Below, piece after piece: positions 1-7,593 of a stretch of 64,000 nucleotides of DNA (the first letter of the stretch is position 1; the number at the start of each line of letters is the position of its first letter). The position numbers and the translations under genes were made by a program. Under the pieces are notes generated by a model. The model did no database searches and was not told the DNA's origin. It was given only the letters and a program-made list of their open reading frames with translations. Origin of the DNA: a virus; IMG/VR virus record IMGVR_UViG_3300047089_000307, positions 94,652 to 158,651 of that record; one strand, 5' to 3'.

Positions 1-177
1 GATCCGGGGTACGCGGCCTGGAAGGCATCACGGCTGAGCACCGCGAGAATCTCGTGGCACGACGATGACCGGGACATGAGGGCCTGGACGGAGGGGCACG
101 GCCGCAGTGATGATGACGCCATCGCCATGGCCTGCGGGCGCCTGACCCTGCACCGCGAGCGAAAGGCAGCCTCATGA
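1..177 (+). CDS. C-terminal part of an unknown protein (enters from left edge)
   Basis: The frame is open from the first base to a TGA at 175-177, giving the last 58 residues of a polar, Asp- and Arg-rich protein that I do not recognise. Its stop overlaps a downstream ATG (TCATGA), the junction style of the plus-strand gene string in this window, which argues that it is real. The opposite strand is also open here, as a run-on of the minus-strand gene that starts at 950. Confidence 0.45.
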   Translation, partial: DPGYAAWKASRLSTARISWHDDDRDMRAWTEGHGRSDDDAIAMACGRLTLHRERKAAS

Positions 178-950
178 CCGCCCGGCGCTGGCCCGGCTGG
201 CGAACGACCTGCACGGCGCCGGCCACGAGGTCTACGTGGTAACCCCCACCACGTCGCCAGCACCGGGCGCAGCTGCTTCCAGGTCTCGTCACTGGTGAAC
301 AGCCCCAGGAACTCGCACACGTCCCGGACCTCCTGCGGCACGCACGGCACGACGCGGGCCGCCGCTGCCTGGTAACCGGGGTACTGGGGGAGAAGATCCC
401 TGGTGAACAGCTCCATCGCGTCAATGGCGTCCTGCCGCTTGTCCTTGTCACCGGGACGGCTTTCCAGGGACCGGGTGACCTGCCGCCACGTCAGCGCCTC
501 GCGGGGCAGCCGCTCGCCAGTCTCGGCATCCATGAGCTGGCCGTCGAACGGGAAGATCCCGGTGCGCAGCAGCTCGTGCCGGGATTCCCCCATGTCGTCA
601 CGCAGCTGGTCGGCGCTGTAGTCGATGCTGTCGTCAGTCCTGGACCAGTCCGGGTGGCAGAGCGGGCGCACCACGATGACGCTGGCCCGGCCGTGGTCAG
701 AGGTCTCGTAGTCGTAGGAAGCGCACTCGGCAACGTCGTGCTCCAGCCAGTTCGCCTCGTGCCGGATGGTCAGCCAGTCCATGGACGGGAACGGCTTGCC
801 CTCACCGGGCCCGTACCGCTCGTCCAGCCACCGCAGGTACGCGTGGCCGCTGTGGCAGCGGCCCTCGGCGAACTTCCAGTTAACCCGCTCGTCTTCTGGC
901 GTGACCCCGGTCAGGGCGTACCCAAGGTGCTTCTGGATGCGGATTCCCAT
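1..950 (-). CDS. Unknown protein, 3' end lost or rearranged
   Basis: An ATG at 950 opens a frame that stays open to the left edge (about 316 codons). The convincing part is 245-950, about 235 residues with a balanced composition, several Trp and His residues and typical high-GC codon use; no family recognised. The last ~80 codons run antisense to two plus-strand reading frames, so the natural C-terminus was probably lost at the ~244 junction. The gene diverges from the HAD gene at 1021, and the space between carries a plus-strand promoter-like site. Confidence 0.55.
   Translation of the reverse strand, partial: MGIRIQKHLGYALTGVTPEDERVNWKFAEGRCHSGHAYLRWLDERYGPGEGKPFPSMDWLTIRHEANWLEHDVAECASYDYETSDHGRASVIVVRPLCHPDWSRTDDSIDYSADQLRDDMGESRHELLRTGIFPFDGQLMDAETGERLPREALTWRQVTRSLESRPGDKDKRQDAIDAMELFTRDLLPQYPGYQAAAARVVPCVPQEVRDVCEFLGLFTSDETWKQLRPVLATWWGLPRRPRGRRRAGRSPAGPAPGGHEAAFRSRCRVRRPQAMAMASSSLRPCPSVQALMSRSSSCHEILAVLSRDAFQAAYPG
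174..244 (+). pseudogene. Fragment of a HAD-family gene
   Basis: Bases 179-244 repeat 1060-1125 of the intact HAD gene with only four differences. The catalytic DLDGT region is missing and similarity stops abruptly at about 244, where sequence belonging to a minus-strand gene begins. Reading from the ATG at 174 gives another frame that stops at 242. I infer a deletion or rearrangement remnant; an assembly misjoin is the alternative. Confidence 0.5.
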
Positions 951-989
951 CAGTGGCCCTTCCGGGAGGCAACGGCAAGAACAGCTACC

Positions 990-1012
990 TTTATCATACT
1001 GTAAAAGACGAG
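990..1012 (+). promoter_or_regulatory. Promoter-like site, CATACT type
   Basis: CATACT at 995-1000 is followed at once by GTAAAAGAC and then by a GAGGAG ribosome site before the GTG at 1021. It matches the window-wide pattern [T/C/G]ATACT plus a purine-rich AAGAGA-like downstream part. I see no TTGACA-type -35. Confidence 0.5.
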
Positions 1013-1020
1013 GAGTTCCT

Positions 1021-1365
1021 GTGACTGCATACGGCTTTGACCTGGACGGGACGCTCGATCGCCCGGCGCTGGCCCGGCTGGCGAATGACCTGCACGACGT
1101 CGGCCATGAGGTCTACGTGGTAACCGGCGGCCTGGGCGATACAGGCGAGTGGACGCTGCCGGCCCGTGAGCGCACGCTGGCCGCGCTCGGCGTGCGCTAC
1201 ACGGCGATCATGCGCTGCATTGACCCGGACATCCGGCAGCTGGGCCTCCTGAAAGGCGAGCAGTGCGCCCGGCTGGGCATCGCCGTCATGGTCGATGACG
1301 ACCGGCTCTACCTGGACGGCGTCGCCGCCGCGGCCAGTGACGTCGTGCGGCTGCTGGTGCTGTGA
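1021..1365 (+). CDS. HAD-like hydrolase, short form
   Basis: 114 residues starting at GTG, with GAGGAG a few bases upstream. The N-terminal D-L-D-G-T (residues 7-11) is the HAD nucleophile motif, and a VDDDR near residue 92 resembles the acidic motif IV. At 114 residues it lacks a cap domain, so it is a minimal HAD or a polynucleotide-phosphatase-like protein; substrate unknown. Its stop overlaps the next start (TGATG). A fragment of a second copy lies at 174-244, and distant HAD relatives are at 3947 and 52341. Confidence 0.75.
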   Translation: MTAYGFDLDGTLDRPALARLANDLHDVGHEVYVVTGGLGDTGEWTLPARERTLAALGVRYTAIMRCIDPDIRQLGLLKGEQCARLGIAVMVDDDRLYLDGVAAAASDVVRLLVL

Positions 1366-1700
1366 TGAGCGGCGTGAGCGGCGCGGACCTGTACCGGGAA
1401 CTGGTCGGGCAGGCGTACGAGCGCCGCAGCGACTGGCGCAATGACCACCGGAGCCTGTACTGGGTGATGAGCCATGAGTGTCGCAATGTCATCATGCAAC
1501 TGTGCTCACCGCAGGGATGGCCGGCCCTGGAGCTGTCGCGCACCGAGGGCCTGCGGGACATGCTGTTCGGCTACCCGGTCATCGCCGGGCCTGCCTACGG
1601 CCCGCCGCTGCTGACTGACGACCCGCTGGCAGCGGCGCAACGCGTGCAGCTGATCGCGCGGAACCTGACGCTAGCGGAACTGGCTAGTGAGCCGGGCTAG
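1365..1700 (+). CDS. Unknown small protein with LTLAEL tail
   Basis: 111 residues from the ATG that overlaps the preceding stop; a GTG one codon earlier is also possible. No known domain. The C-terminal stretch IARNLTLAELAS, followed by EPG, is a looser version of the ARxLTLxEMM tail found on the tandem family at 12.2-15.6 kb, so I place it as an outlying tail-bearing protein. Confidence 0.7.
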   Translation: MSGVSGADLYRELVGQAYERRSDWRNDHRSLYWVMSHECRNVIMQLCSPQGWPALELSRTEGLRDMLFGYPVIAGPAYGPPLLTDDPLAAAQRVQLIARNLTLAELASEPG

Positions 1701-1716
1701 CCCACGGTACGATGAC

Positions 1717-1746
1717 TTATACTCTGCAAGACCGAGAAAGGGAGGT
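1717..1746 (+). promoter_or_regulatory. Promoter-like site, TATACT type, with strong RBS
   Basis: TATACT at 1718-1723 is followed by CTGCAAGACC and a GAGAAAGGGAGG ribosome site ahead of the GTG at 1750. It sits in one of the few real gaps of the left gene string, immediately before a DNA-binding protein gene. Confidence 0.55.
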
Positions 1747-1749
1747 CAC

Positions 1750-1917
1750 GTGGATAGCAGGGTGACGATCTACGTGCCGCCGGAGCTAAGGGAGAAGCTC
1801 AGCTGGCTGCCCCCGCGCACCATCAGCCGGATCTGCCAGCAGGCACTGAGCGCCGAGGTGACCCGGCGGCTGACGCTGCGGGACGAGGCCGTCGAGGATG
1901 CTTTCGCCGAGGACTGA
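1750..1917 (+). CDS. Ribbon-helix-helix-like DNA-binding protein
   Basis: 55 residues. The start is the GTG eight bases after GGGAGG rather than in-frame codons further upstream, which lie within the promoter-like site. The N-terminus (RVTIYVPPEL, residues 4-13) is a beta strand followed by a helix-turn-helix-like ISRICQQALSAEV, the layout of Arc/CopG ribbon-helix-helix repressors. Being first after its own promoter, it may regulate this gene run; that is inference. Confidence 0.7.
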   Translation: MDSRVTIYVPPELREKLSWLPPRTISRICQQALSAEVTRRLTLRDEAVEDAFAED

Positions 1918-1929
1918 GAAAGGGACCTC

Positions 1930-2289
1930 ATGCCTGACGTCGTGACCGTGCGCAAGGACGAGCTGCTGGAGGTGCTGCGCAAGAACCGGGCCGCGCACCG
2001 GGAGGCGTTCCTGAAGGCGCAGGCAGGCTACCGGGCCCGCGCCATCGCAGAGCTGGACCGGTCCCTGGCGGACGCGCGGGCCGGCCGGGACATCCGGCTG
2101 ATCGTCAGCCTGCCGGTGCCCGAGGACCACACGGAGGACTACGACCGGGAGATCCGGATGCTGGAGATGCACACCGGGAACACCGTCGAGCTGGAGTCCC
2201 GGCTGTTCGACCAGGTCGTGATGGACCGCTGGCGCTGGTCGTCCGCCTTTGAGACCACCAACTCCGCGTACCTGGGCAAGCCGCGGTGA
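1930..2289 (+). CDS. Conserved actinophage-type hypothetical protein
   Basis: 119 residues with GAAAGGGA before the ATG. The N-terminal half is helical and charged (KDELLEVLRKNRAAHREAF), and the end has the pattern of a family I associate with actinophage genomes: an RMLEM segment, an acidic 'VELESRLFDQ' segment and an aromatic 'MDRWRWSSAF'. Function is not known to me. The stop overlaps the GTG of the following membrane protein. Confidence 0.75.
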   Translation: MPDVVTVRKDELLEVLRKNRAAHREAFLKAQAGYRARAIAELDRSLADARAGRDIRLIVSLPVPEDHTEDYDREIRMLEMHTGNTVELESRLFDQVVMDRWRWSSAFETTNSAYLGKPR

Positions 2290-2576
2290 GCAGGCGGGCA
2301 GAGGTGAGGTGGCGGGCGCGGGACGTGAGCCGGACCATCGCGTTCACCATCCGGCGCCGGCCAGCGCGGTACCTCGGCTGGATGGCCCTCCTCCTGACCG
2401 GGGAGGAGACATCGATAGCGGTGGCCTTCTTCAATCCCGTCGCGGCATGGGCAGCCGTGGCCTGCGCCGTCGCCGCCGCGATCCTGTTCTCGGCTGACAG
2501 TGCGCGGCTGCGGAAGAGAGCCCGGCAGCGGCCACTGGACGAGCTAGACGAGCTGGGCAAGGAGTGGCCGCAGTGA
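2286..2576 (+). CDS. Small membrane protein
   Basis: 96 residues from a GTG overlapping the previous stop. A very basic N-terminus (residues 1-28) precedes two hydrophobic stretches at about 30-40 and 46-68, then a charged tail. Likely two membrane segments with a basic cytoplasmic N-terminus. No family recognised. Confidence 0.7.
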   Translation: MSRRAEVRWRARDVSRTIAFTIRRRPARYLGWMALLLTGEETSIAVAFFNPVAAWAAVACAVAAAILFSADSARLRKRARQRPLDELDELGKEWPQ

Positions 2577-3607
2577 CCACGATCTCCTTCACCGCCTCCC
2601 GCTTTAACTTCGCCCCGCCGCCGTCCGTCGTGGCCAGCGTGCTGTCCGCCCGGGTGCCGCTCGCGGACCGCTACGTCACCGGGGCCTGCCAGGGCGGGGA
2701 CGCCTGGATCGGCGCCTGGCTGTACGTGACCAGGCCGGCCGCTGAGCACGTCGTGGTGGTCCCGTGTAACCGCCGTCAGGTCGACCCCTGGTGGACGCGC
2801 ACCGGGAGCCTGCCGCTGGTGACCGTCATCGACATGCCCCCGGGCACCAACTACGCCGACCGGAACCGGGAGCTAGTGGCCAGGGCTGACCAGGTCTTCG
2901 GCTTCCCGGCATTCCCGGAGGAGGACCCGCGGTCGCAGCGCAGCGGCACCTGGCAGACGATCCGGATGGCCCGCGACGCCGGGAAGCTGAGGCTGTGGCA
3001 GTGCGTCACGCCGCCGTACCGGGGGCAGGTTGAGGCCCTGACGGGGGAGCCGGACCTCGCGGCGCCGGCCACCGTCTCCTATCGCGAGGAGCTCGCGCGG
3101 TTCATGACCGCGGAGGGCGAGGAGAAGATCCGGATGCTCTTCGCGGAGCCGGATGAGCACCAGCCGTGGTGCGGAGACGCGTCGCTGAGCCGGCCGGACG
3201 ATGAGTGCACTTGCGACGTCACCCCGGAGATGCAGTACGCGCAGCGCGGCCAGTCCGAGGCGGAGCAGGCCCGGCGCGGGGATGACGGACTCACGGACGA
3301 GGAGCGCGCTGAGTACGCCCGGCGCTTCTGGGCGGTGGCCAATGCCCCAGTCTCGCCCGAGATGCGGGCAGCCACGCGCCGTCGCCTTGACTCCGCGGCC
3401 ATCGGCGAGTCCCGGCACCAGGCCCGGCGCGGGGATGACGTCGAGGCATGGCTGAGGGGCTGGCGGGACCTGCTCGGCGGCGACCCCTGGCACGCCGTGA
3501 ACGGGCTGCTGGATGATTACCGCAAGCGGGCCGATCTCGGGATTGCCCTCGATGACGATAGCGAAGCAGGGCACGCCGCTGGGCACGGAGCCGGCGAGGA
3601 TGAATGA
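2573..3607 (+). CDS. SLOG/DUF2493-like nucleotide-binding protein with long charged tail
   Basis: 344 residues; the start is the GTG overlapping the previous stop. Residues 1-140 look like a SLOG (YspA/DUF2493-type Rossmann) domain: the Gly-rich loop TGACQGGDA near residues 36-44 and the later ADQVFGFP followed by SGTWQTIRMARDAGK, where the acidic/aliphatic strand and the helix near the ligand are expected. Such domains bind nucleotide-derived ligands. Residues ~170-344 are low-complexity and highly charged with a CxCD motif, and contain two similar 'QARRGDD' segments (about residues 236 and 289). Confidence 0.7.
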   Translation: MTTISFTASRFNFAPPPSVVASVLSARVPLADRYVTGACQGGDAWIGAWLYVTRPAAEHVVVVPCNRRQVDPWWTRTGSLPLVTVIDMPPGTNYADRNRELVARADQVFGFPAFPEEDPRSQRSGTWQTIRMARDAGKLRLWQCVTPPYRGQVEALTGEPDLAAPATVSYREELARFMTAEGEEKIRMLFAEPDEHQPWCGDASLSRPDDECTCDVTPEMQYAQRGQSEAEQARRGDDGLTDEERAEYARRFWAVANAPVSPEMRAATRRRLDSAAIGESRHQARRGDDVEAWLRGWRDLLGGDPWHAVNGLLDDYRKRADLGIALDDDSEAGHAAGHGAGEDE

Positions 3608-3950
3608 CCCGTCGCAGGTGAGCTACCAGGACCTGTGGGCGTACCTGGTCGATGAGTACTACCGGTTCCGGCTCCTGGACGCCCCTCGCCGCGGGCCCTG
3701 GGCCTGTCACCTGTGGTGGGTAATGCACCCGCGCTGGCTGCACCCGTGCCTGAACGCAGAAGTAATGAACATGAGCTACCGCATGTACCAGGAACAGCGC
3801 AAGAGCCCGGAATGGCTGCTGACCGGCATCCCGGTCCTGGAAGGCATGAAGTTCGGGGAGCCGAAGCTGACGCGGGACCCGGCCAGCCTCAGCAAGGGGC
3901 CGTACCTGCACGCCCGGCCGCTGACGCTGCGGGAGCTGATGAGCCGGTGA
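3600..3950 (+). CDS. Unknown protein with ARPLTLRELMSR tail
   Basis: 116 residues; the ATG at 3600 overlaps the previous gene by 8 bases. It is Trp/Tyr-rich (YLVDEYYRFRLL and WWVMHPRWLHP in the first half). No known domain. It ends in HARPLTLRELMSR, a clear copy of the C-terminal tail of the 12.2-15.6 kb family, although the rest of the protein is not obviously similar. Confidence 0.75.
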   Translation: MNDPSQVSYQDLWAYLVDEYYRFRLLDAPRRGPWACHLWWVMHPRWLHPCLNAEVMNMSYRMYQEQRKSPEWLLTGIPVLEGMKFGEPKLTRDPASLSKGPYLHARPLTLRELMSR

Positions 3951-4513
3951 CCACGGTAGCGATTGACTTTGACGGAGTTATTCACCGGTACTCACGCGGC
4001 TGGCAGGACGGGTCCATCTACGACTTGCCGTTCGACGGGGCGCTGGACGGGCTACGGCAGCTGATGAGCAGGCACGCGGTCTTCATCTTCACGTCCCGGA
4101 ACACCGCGCAGGTCGCAGGCTGGCTTCATGACCACGGGTTCAAGGTCAGCACCGATGACTCGGCCTTCCGGCATGACCGCGACTGGGACGGCGTGTTCTG
4201 GGAAACCCGGGGCGTGCTGCTCGTCACTAACCGGAAGCTGGGCGCCTCCGCTTACCTCGATGACAGGGCCGTCAGGTTCACTAGCTGGAAGCAGGCGCTC
4301 GCCGACCTGGGGACGGGAACTGGTCCGGAACCGGACGCCGCCGAGGCGCTGGCGCGGGAGATCCTTGAGGCGGCATGCCAGCGGGACGGCCTCTCGCTGG
4401 AGTCGGACGCGGACCCGGGGAAGCCTGCCCGCAACTACGAGCTGGCGCTGCGCCTGGGCATCGGGCACGTGTTCGGGCTAGGCCCTGCGCGCGGCGATGA
4501 GGTGGAACGATGA
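3947..4513 (+). CDS. HAD-like phosphatase
   Basis: 188 residues from a GTG overlapping the previous stop. AIDFDGVIH (residues 5-13) is HAD motif I, FTSRN (near 47) resembles motif II with a Ser/Thr, and YLDDRA (near 101) is the acidic motif IV, so the catalytic frame is complete. The segment LVTNRKLGAS...DDRA closely parallels the HAD protein at 52341, so the two are probably paralogues. Residues 120-188 form a helical C-terminal extension. Likely a small-molecule or nucleic-acid phosphatase; substrate unknown. Confidence 0.8.
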   Translation: MTTVAIDFDGVIHRYSRGWQDGSIYDLPFDGALDGLRQLMSRHAVFIFTSRNTAQVAGWLHDHGFKVSTDDSAFRHDRDWDGVFWETRGVLLVTNRKLGASAYLDDRAVRFTSWKQALADLGTGTGPEPDAAEALAREILEAACQRDGLSLESDADPGKPARNYELALRLGIGHVFGLGPARGDEVER

Positions 4514-4749
4514 CCGCCTGGCTAAGCCCCGGAGGGGAAGACCGCAACGGGCAGGATCACCCGTGGCACGGCGCGCTGGACGTTGACGAGAGCGCGGTCG
4601 ACATGCTGGTGATCGTCTTCGCCGAGTGCCGGGAGCTGGGCATCGCGATCTCCGGCTTCATGCCGCTGGACACGCCGGCCCACCAGCGCGCGGCCGTCAT
4701 GCACCTGTCCCGGCTGGTCCTGCGGGAGAAGAGGGAGCGCGGGCTATGA
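4510..4749 (+). CDS. Unknown small protein
   Basis: 79 residues, starting at an ATGA overlap and ending in another. A hydrophilic N-terminus is followed by two predicted helices (ESAVDMLVIVFAECRELG and HQRAAVMHLSRLVLREKRE). No family recognised. Confidence 0.7.
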   Translation: MTAWLSPGGEDRNGQDHPWHGALDVDESAVDMLVIVFAECRELGIAISGFMPLDTPAHQRAAVMHLSRLVLREKRERGL

Positions 4750-4994
4750 GCGAGACGGCCCCGAAGGTCAGCTTCACCGTCACCACGTACTGGAAGCGCC
4801 CCCGCGGCCAGCCGGGGCTAACGCGGATGGGCAGCCGGCGGCTGACGCTCAGCGAGGCCCTGGACTGGGTGCTCGCCGAGCTGCCGGCCGACGCGGTCAC
4901 CCTGGCGCACGACCTGGATGACGGCCGGAACGTGGTGACCGTCACCATCGACTGGGGCAAGGTACCGATGGAGGCCAGGGACGGTGCCCGGTGA
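4746..4994 (+). CDS. Unknown small protein
   Basis: 82 residues from the ATG overlapping the preceding stop. It looks like a compact alpha/beta domain: a strand FTVTTYW, a helix LSEALDWVLAEL and a strand VVTVTIDW. RRLTLSEALDW is internal and only superficially like the tail motif found elsewhere. Function unknown. Confidence 0.7.
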   Translation: MSETAPKVSFTVTTYWKRPRGQPGLTRMGSRRLTLSEALDWVLAELPADAVTLAHDLDDGRNVVTVTIDWGKVPMEARDGAR

Positions 4995-5182
4995 GCAAGC
5001 CCGGTGCCCGGTACGAGATCACCGCGATCCGGCGCGTCCGCTGCCCGCTGTGCGGGTCGGCGGCCGGGCAGTGGTGCACGAGCCGCAGCGCCAGCGACCC
5101 GGTTCCGATCGCGCACCCGCACCCGGAACGGATCGCAGCGGTGCTCGCGGCCAGGAAGGCGAGGAGGCAGGAGCCATCATGA
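4991..5182 (+). CDS. Phage zinc-finger protein
   Basis: 63 residues from GTG. CPLCGS...WC...H-PH-PER matches the small zinc-binding module common in actinobacterial phages (CPxCGA-x-GxxC followed by HxxR). A related module sits in the longer protein at 41278. Probably binds nucleic acid or stabilises a complex; target unknown. Confidence 0.8.
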   Translation: MSKPGARYEITAIRRVRCPLCGSAAGQWCTSRSASDPVPIAHPHPERIAAVLAARKARRQEPS

Positions 5183-5526
5183 CCGAGTGCGGGGTACCAG
5201 GCTGCGCAAGCCACCCGGAGCCGCTGCTGACCGCGGCCGAGCGTAACCTCATCCGGGCGCTCGGCCTGGCCTACCGGCAATTCGAGGAGCTGGCCGGCCA
5301 TTCCCCGCTGACGCGCGACGATGACCTGGCCGAAGTCCGGCTGCACGTTCACGCACTTCAGCGGATGATCATGGCGCAGGCCGCGGCGCGGGCGTTCCCG
5401 GGTGAGCTGCGGGCACTGGGGCTAACCGTCACTGACGGCGCGCTGGCCAACCGGGAAGGCAGTGACCCGGGACATGAAGACCGGGCAGTACGCGGCCGGG
5501 AAGTCCAGGAGGATGGCAGGCAATGA
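5179..5526 (+). CDS. Unknown helical protein
   Basis: 115 residues; ATG overlapping the previous stop. Mostly helical, with a Cys-containing N-terminus (ECGVPGCASH, perhaps metal-binding) and a long amphipathic region at residues 20-80. The last 30 residues are charged and look unstructured. Confidence 0.7.
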   Translation: MTECGVPGCASHPEPLLTAAERNLIRALGLAYRQFEELAGHSPLTRDDDLAEVRLHVHALQRMIMAQAAARAFPGELRALGLTVTDGALANREGSDPGHEDRAVRGREVQEDGRQ

Positions 5527-5705
5527 GCAGCCTGGCTGACCTGAGCACGATCATGGCCAGCTGCTTCACGGAGTGGCTGGAATACGAGCACGCCTGGCAT
5601 GCCCTGAACGACGATGAGATGGCGATCATGACCAGGGCTTTCGGCGCGGGCTTCCTCTACGGCGGGCTGCTGCTGACGCGCGAAGAGACCGGGGAGCTGC
5701 CGTGA
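5523..5705 (+). CDS. Unknown small acidic protein
   Basis: 60 residues, overlapping both neighbours by four bases. Rich in aromatics (CFTEWLEYEHAWHAL), with a Gly-rich hydrophobic patch (GAGFLYGGLLL). No family recognised; retained because of its exact ATGA junctions. Confidence 0.7.
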   Translation: MSSLADLSTIMASCFTEWLEYEHAWHALNDDEMAIMTRAFGAGFLYGGLLLTREETGELP

Positions 5706-6460
5706 ACACGCCGCTGGCCTGGGACGCCGCGCTCGGCCGGCCGCTGCTGCTCGATGCCTACTGCGGGGCTGGCGGCATAGCCTGGGGGTACTGGCTGGCC
5801 GGCTTCGCCGTCATCGGCATCGATCACCAGCCGCAGCCGCACTACCCGTTCCCGTTCTTCCAGGGCGACGCCGTCAAGGCGCTGGGCGACCTGATCGCCG
5901 GGAAGCCACTGTCCTTCACCTACCAGCCCACGGGCAGCGTCGTGCCGTACCGGCTGAAGGACGTCGCCGCGATCCACGCCAGCTGCCCTTGCCAGTTCGC
6001 CACCGTATACGGGAACAACAAGGCGCACGTGAAGCAGGATCACCCGAACCTGATTCCGCCAACCCGCGAGCTGCTGGCGGCCACCGGGCTGCCGTACGTG
6101 ATCGAGAACGTCTACGGCGCGCGGGCGCACCTGAAGGACCCGGTCATGCTGTGCGGCACGTCGTTCGGCATCGAGGTACGGCGGCACCGGCTGTTCGAGT
6201 CGACGGTGACGATCCCCTCGGTTCCCTGTGACCACGGCCGGTTCACGGCACGCAAGTACCCGGGCAGCTCCAACCGGCCGAACGGGCGCACCGTGTGCAA
6301 CATCGGCGAGTACCGCGTCCCGCTGGCGGTCCAGCAGGCCGCGATCGGGATCAGCTGGATGAACCTGGCGGAGATCGCGCAGGCGATTCCCCCGTGCTAC
6401 ACCGAGTTCATCGGCATGTTCCTGATGAACGACCTGATCCTGAAAGGGCGTGAGCCATGA
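5702..6460 (+). CDS. DNA (cytosine-5) methyltransferase
   Basis: 252 residues from GTG. Motif I is DAYCGAGGIAWGYWLAGF (residues 18-35, AdoMet binding), followed by a conserved acidic residue after strand 2 (GIDHQ). The catalytic PCQ loop is at about 96-98 and ENV (motif VI) at about 134-136. Motif VIII-like arginines follow (RRHRLFES). At 252 residues the target-recognition region between motifs VIII and IX is short. No restriction enzyme is adjacent, so this is probably an orphan phage methylase protecting DNA or modifying regulation; specificity cannot be read from the sequence. Confidence 0.88.
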   Translation: MNTPLAWDAALGRPLLLDAYCGAGGIAWGYWLAGFAVIGIDHQPQPHYPFPFFQGDAVKALGDLIAGKPLSFTYQPTGSVVPYRLKDVAAIHASCPCQFATVYGNNKAHVKQDHPNLIPPTRELLAATGLPYVIENVYGARAHLKDPVMLCGTSFGIEVRRHRLFESTVTIPSVPCDHGRFTARKYPGSSNRPNGRTVCNIGEYRVPLAVQQAAIGISWMNLAEIAQAIPPCYTEFIGMFLMNDLILKGREP

Positions 6461-6510
6461 TCGTCCGCTTCACCGGGCTCTGCGCGCCGTGCGCCGTGGG
6501 GGAAAGGTAA
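6457..6510 (+). CDS. Possible 17-residue Cys-pair peptide
   Basis: An ATG overlapping the methyltransferase stop begins a 17-residue frame with a CAPC pair, ending in TAA just after a GGAAAGG that serves the next gene. It may be a real micropeptide or only a coupling ORF that brings ribosomes to the next start. Confidence 0.3.
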   Translation: MIVRFTGLCAPCAVGER

Positions 6511-6514
6511 GGCA

Positions 6515-6682
6515 TTGACCGAGCGGGATGCCATGGAAAGGGCCATGATCGCCGTGCGCACGATCCTCGCGCAGTCCAAGGACCCGCGCACCACGCTAGG
6601 CCGGATGGGACCTTCCTCCGTGGCCTTCCATGCGGCCTGGGCCGCAGTTGACACGTACCGCAAGGCCCTGGAGGAAACATGA
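6515..6682 (+). CDS. Unknown small helical protein (TTG start)
   Basis: 55 residues beginning at TTG, eight bases after GGAAAGG, and ending in an ATGA overlap with the next gene; without it there would be a 170-base hole in an otherwise tiled string. Two helices are likely. No family recognised. Confidence 0.6.
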   Translation: MTERDAMERAMIAVRTILAQSKDPRTTLGRMGPSSVAFHAAWAAVDTYRKALEET

Positions 6683-7002
6683 GTCACTACCTGTCCACCG
6701 CGTGCTATCACGAGCACCTGGCCAGCGACCCGGCACTGCACGACGCCTGCCGCCTGGCCTGCAAGTTCTGCGATGCGCCGTGCAGCTGCCCGCAGCACCC
6801 GCAGGAGAGCGGCAGCCCGCGCGCCGTCAGCGGGATCGACCAGGCCCGGGACATCGCCCGCGAGCTGCTGAGCTTGCTGGAGGAAGCCGGCGGGGTGCCG
6901 TACAAGCTCCACGAGCGGCTGAGCGATGACCCGCGGCTGTTCTGGCTGAGCGGGGGAGAGGCGCCGCCCGGGACGTGGAAGCAGGGGGAGGAGCAGCGGT
7001 AA
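6679..7002 (+). CDS. Cys/His-rich small protein
   Basis: 107 residues. The N-terminal third has CYHEHL, CRLACKFCDAPCSC and PQHP, enough ligands for one or two zinc sites; the rest is a helical charged domain. Probably a zinc-stabilised adaptor. Overlaps the next gene by one base (TAATG). Confidence 0.7.
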   Translation: MSHYLSTACYHEHLASDPALHDACRLACKFCDAPCSCPQHPQESGSPRAVSGIDQARDIARELLSLLEEAGGVPYKLHERLSDDPRLFWLSGGEAPPGTWKQGEEQR

Positions 7003-7220
7003 TGGCTGACTGCACGGCCTGGAAGGAAACCACCACCCGGCAGGTCTTCGAGCTGAGCATGCCGTCGAACGCCATCGAGCTGTCGAAGATGATCAGCTGG
7101 GCGTGCTCAGCGTATCGATCGGCGCACGGCAAGGAGCCGGCTGACGACGCGATCACCGTCACGGTCACCGATGACGCGATCATGCTGGGCTACGTGCTGG
7201 AGAAGGGCCGGCTGCAATGA
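7002..7220 (+). CDS. Unknown small protein
   Basis: 72 residues from the ATG in the TAATG junction. A beta-alpha-beta pattern (TTTRQVFELSM, AIELSKMISWAC, AITVTVTDDAIML) suggests a compact domain. Function unknown. Confidence 0.7.
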   Translation: MADCTAWKETTTRQVFELSMPSNAIELSKMISWACSAYRSAHGKEPADDAITVTVTDDAIMLGYVLEKGRLQ

Positions 7221-7363
7221 GGGCGCTGCGGTGGCTGGCCTGGCTGGCGGACGAGATCCTGGACCGCGTGCCCGCCGTCGAGGACGGCCGCGTTTACTGG
7301 TACGGCGGCTGGGGCTGCCGCCTGCGGATGTCCCGGTTCTGGGACGAGGGGGATAAGCCGTGA
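7217..7363 (+). CDS. Unknown 48-residue protein
   Basis: ATG in the ATGA overlap with the previous gene, stop in a GTGA overlap with the next. Trp-rich (WLAWLADEIL, YWYGGWGC). Short but positioned exactly like its neighbours. Confidence 0.6.
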   Translation: MRALRWLAWLADEILDRVPAVEDGRVYWYGGWGCRLRMSRFWDEGDKP

Positions 7364-7593
7364 GCGCGGGCTTCTGCCAGCACACCGGGGACTGCTGGGA
7401 TGACCCGGACTGCGCGCTGCACGGCTCGGGCCTGTGCCCGGCACTGGTCGCCATCCCCGCGCAGGCCCGTGAGCGCATCCTGCGCCAGCACCGGGAGCTA
7501 GGGCAGCTCACGGCGCGGGACGAGGCGCTGGAGGGCGACGAATTGCGCAAGGTGCGGATGCGCCCCGTGAACGAAGCCGAGGACGACTGGTGA
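7360..7593 (+). CDS. Small Cys-containing protein
   Basis: 77 residues from GTG. CQHTGDCWDDPDCALH looks like a metal-binding N-terminus, followed by a helix with many Arg/Glu. No family recognised. Confidence 0.65.
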   Translation: MSAGFCQHTGDCWDDPDCALHGSGLCPALVAIPAQARERILRQHRELGQLTARDEALEGDELRKVRMRPVNEAEDDW

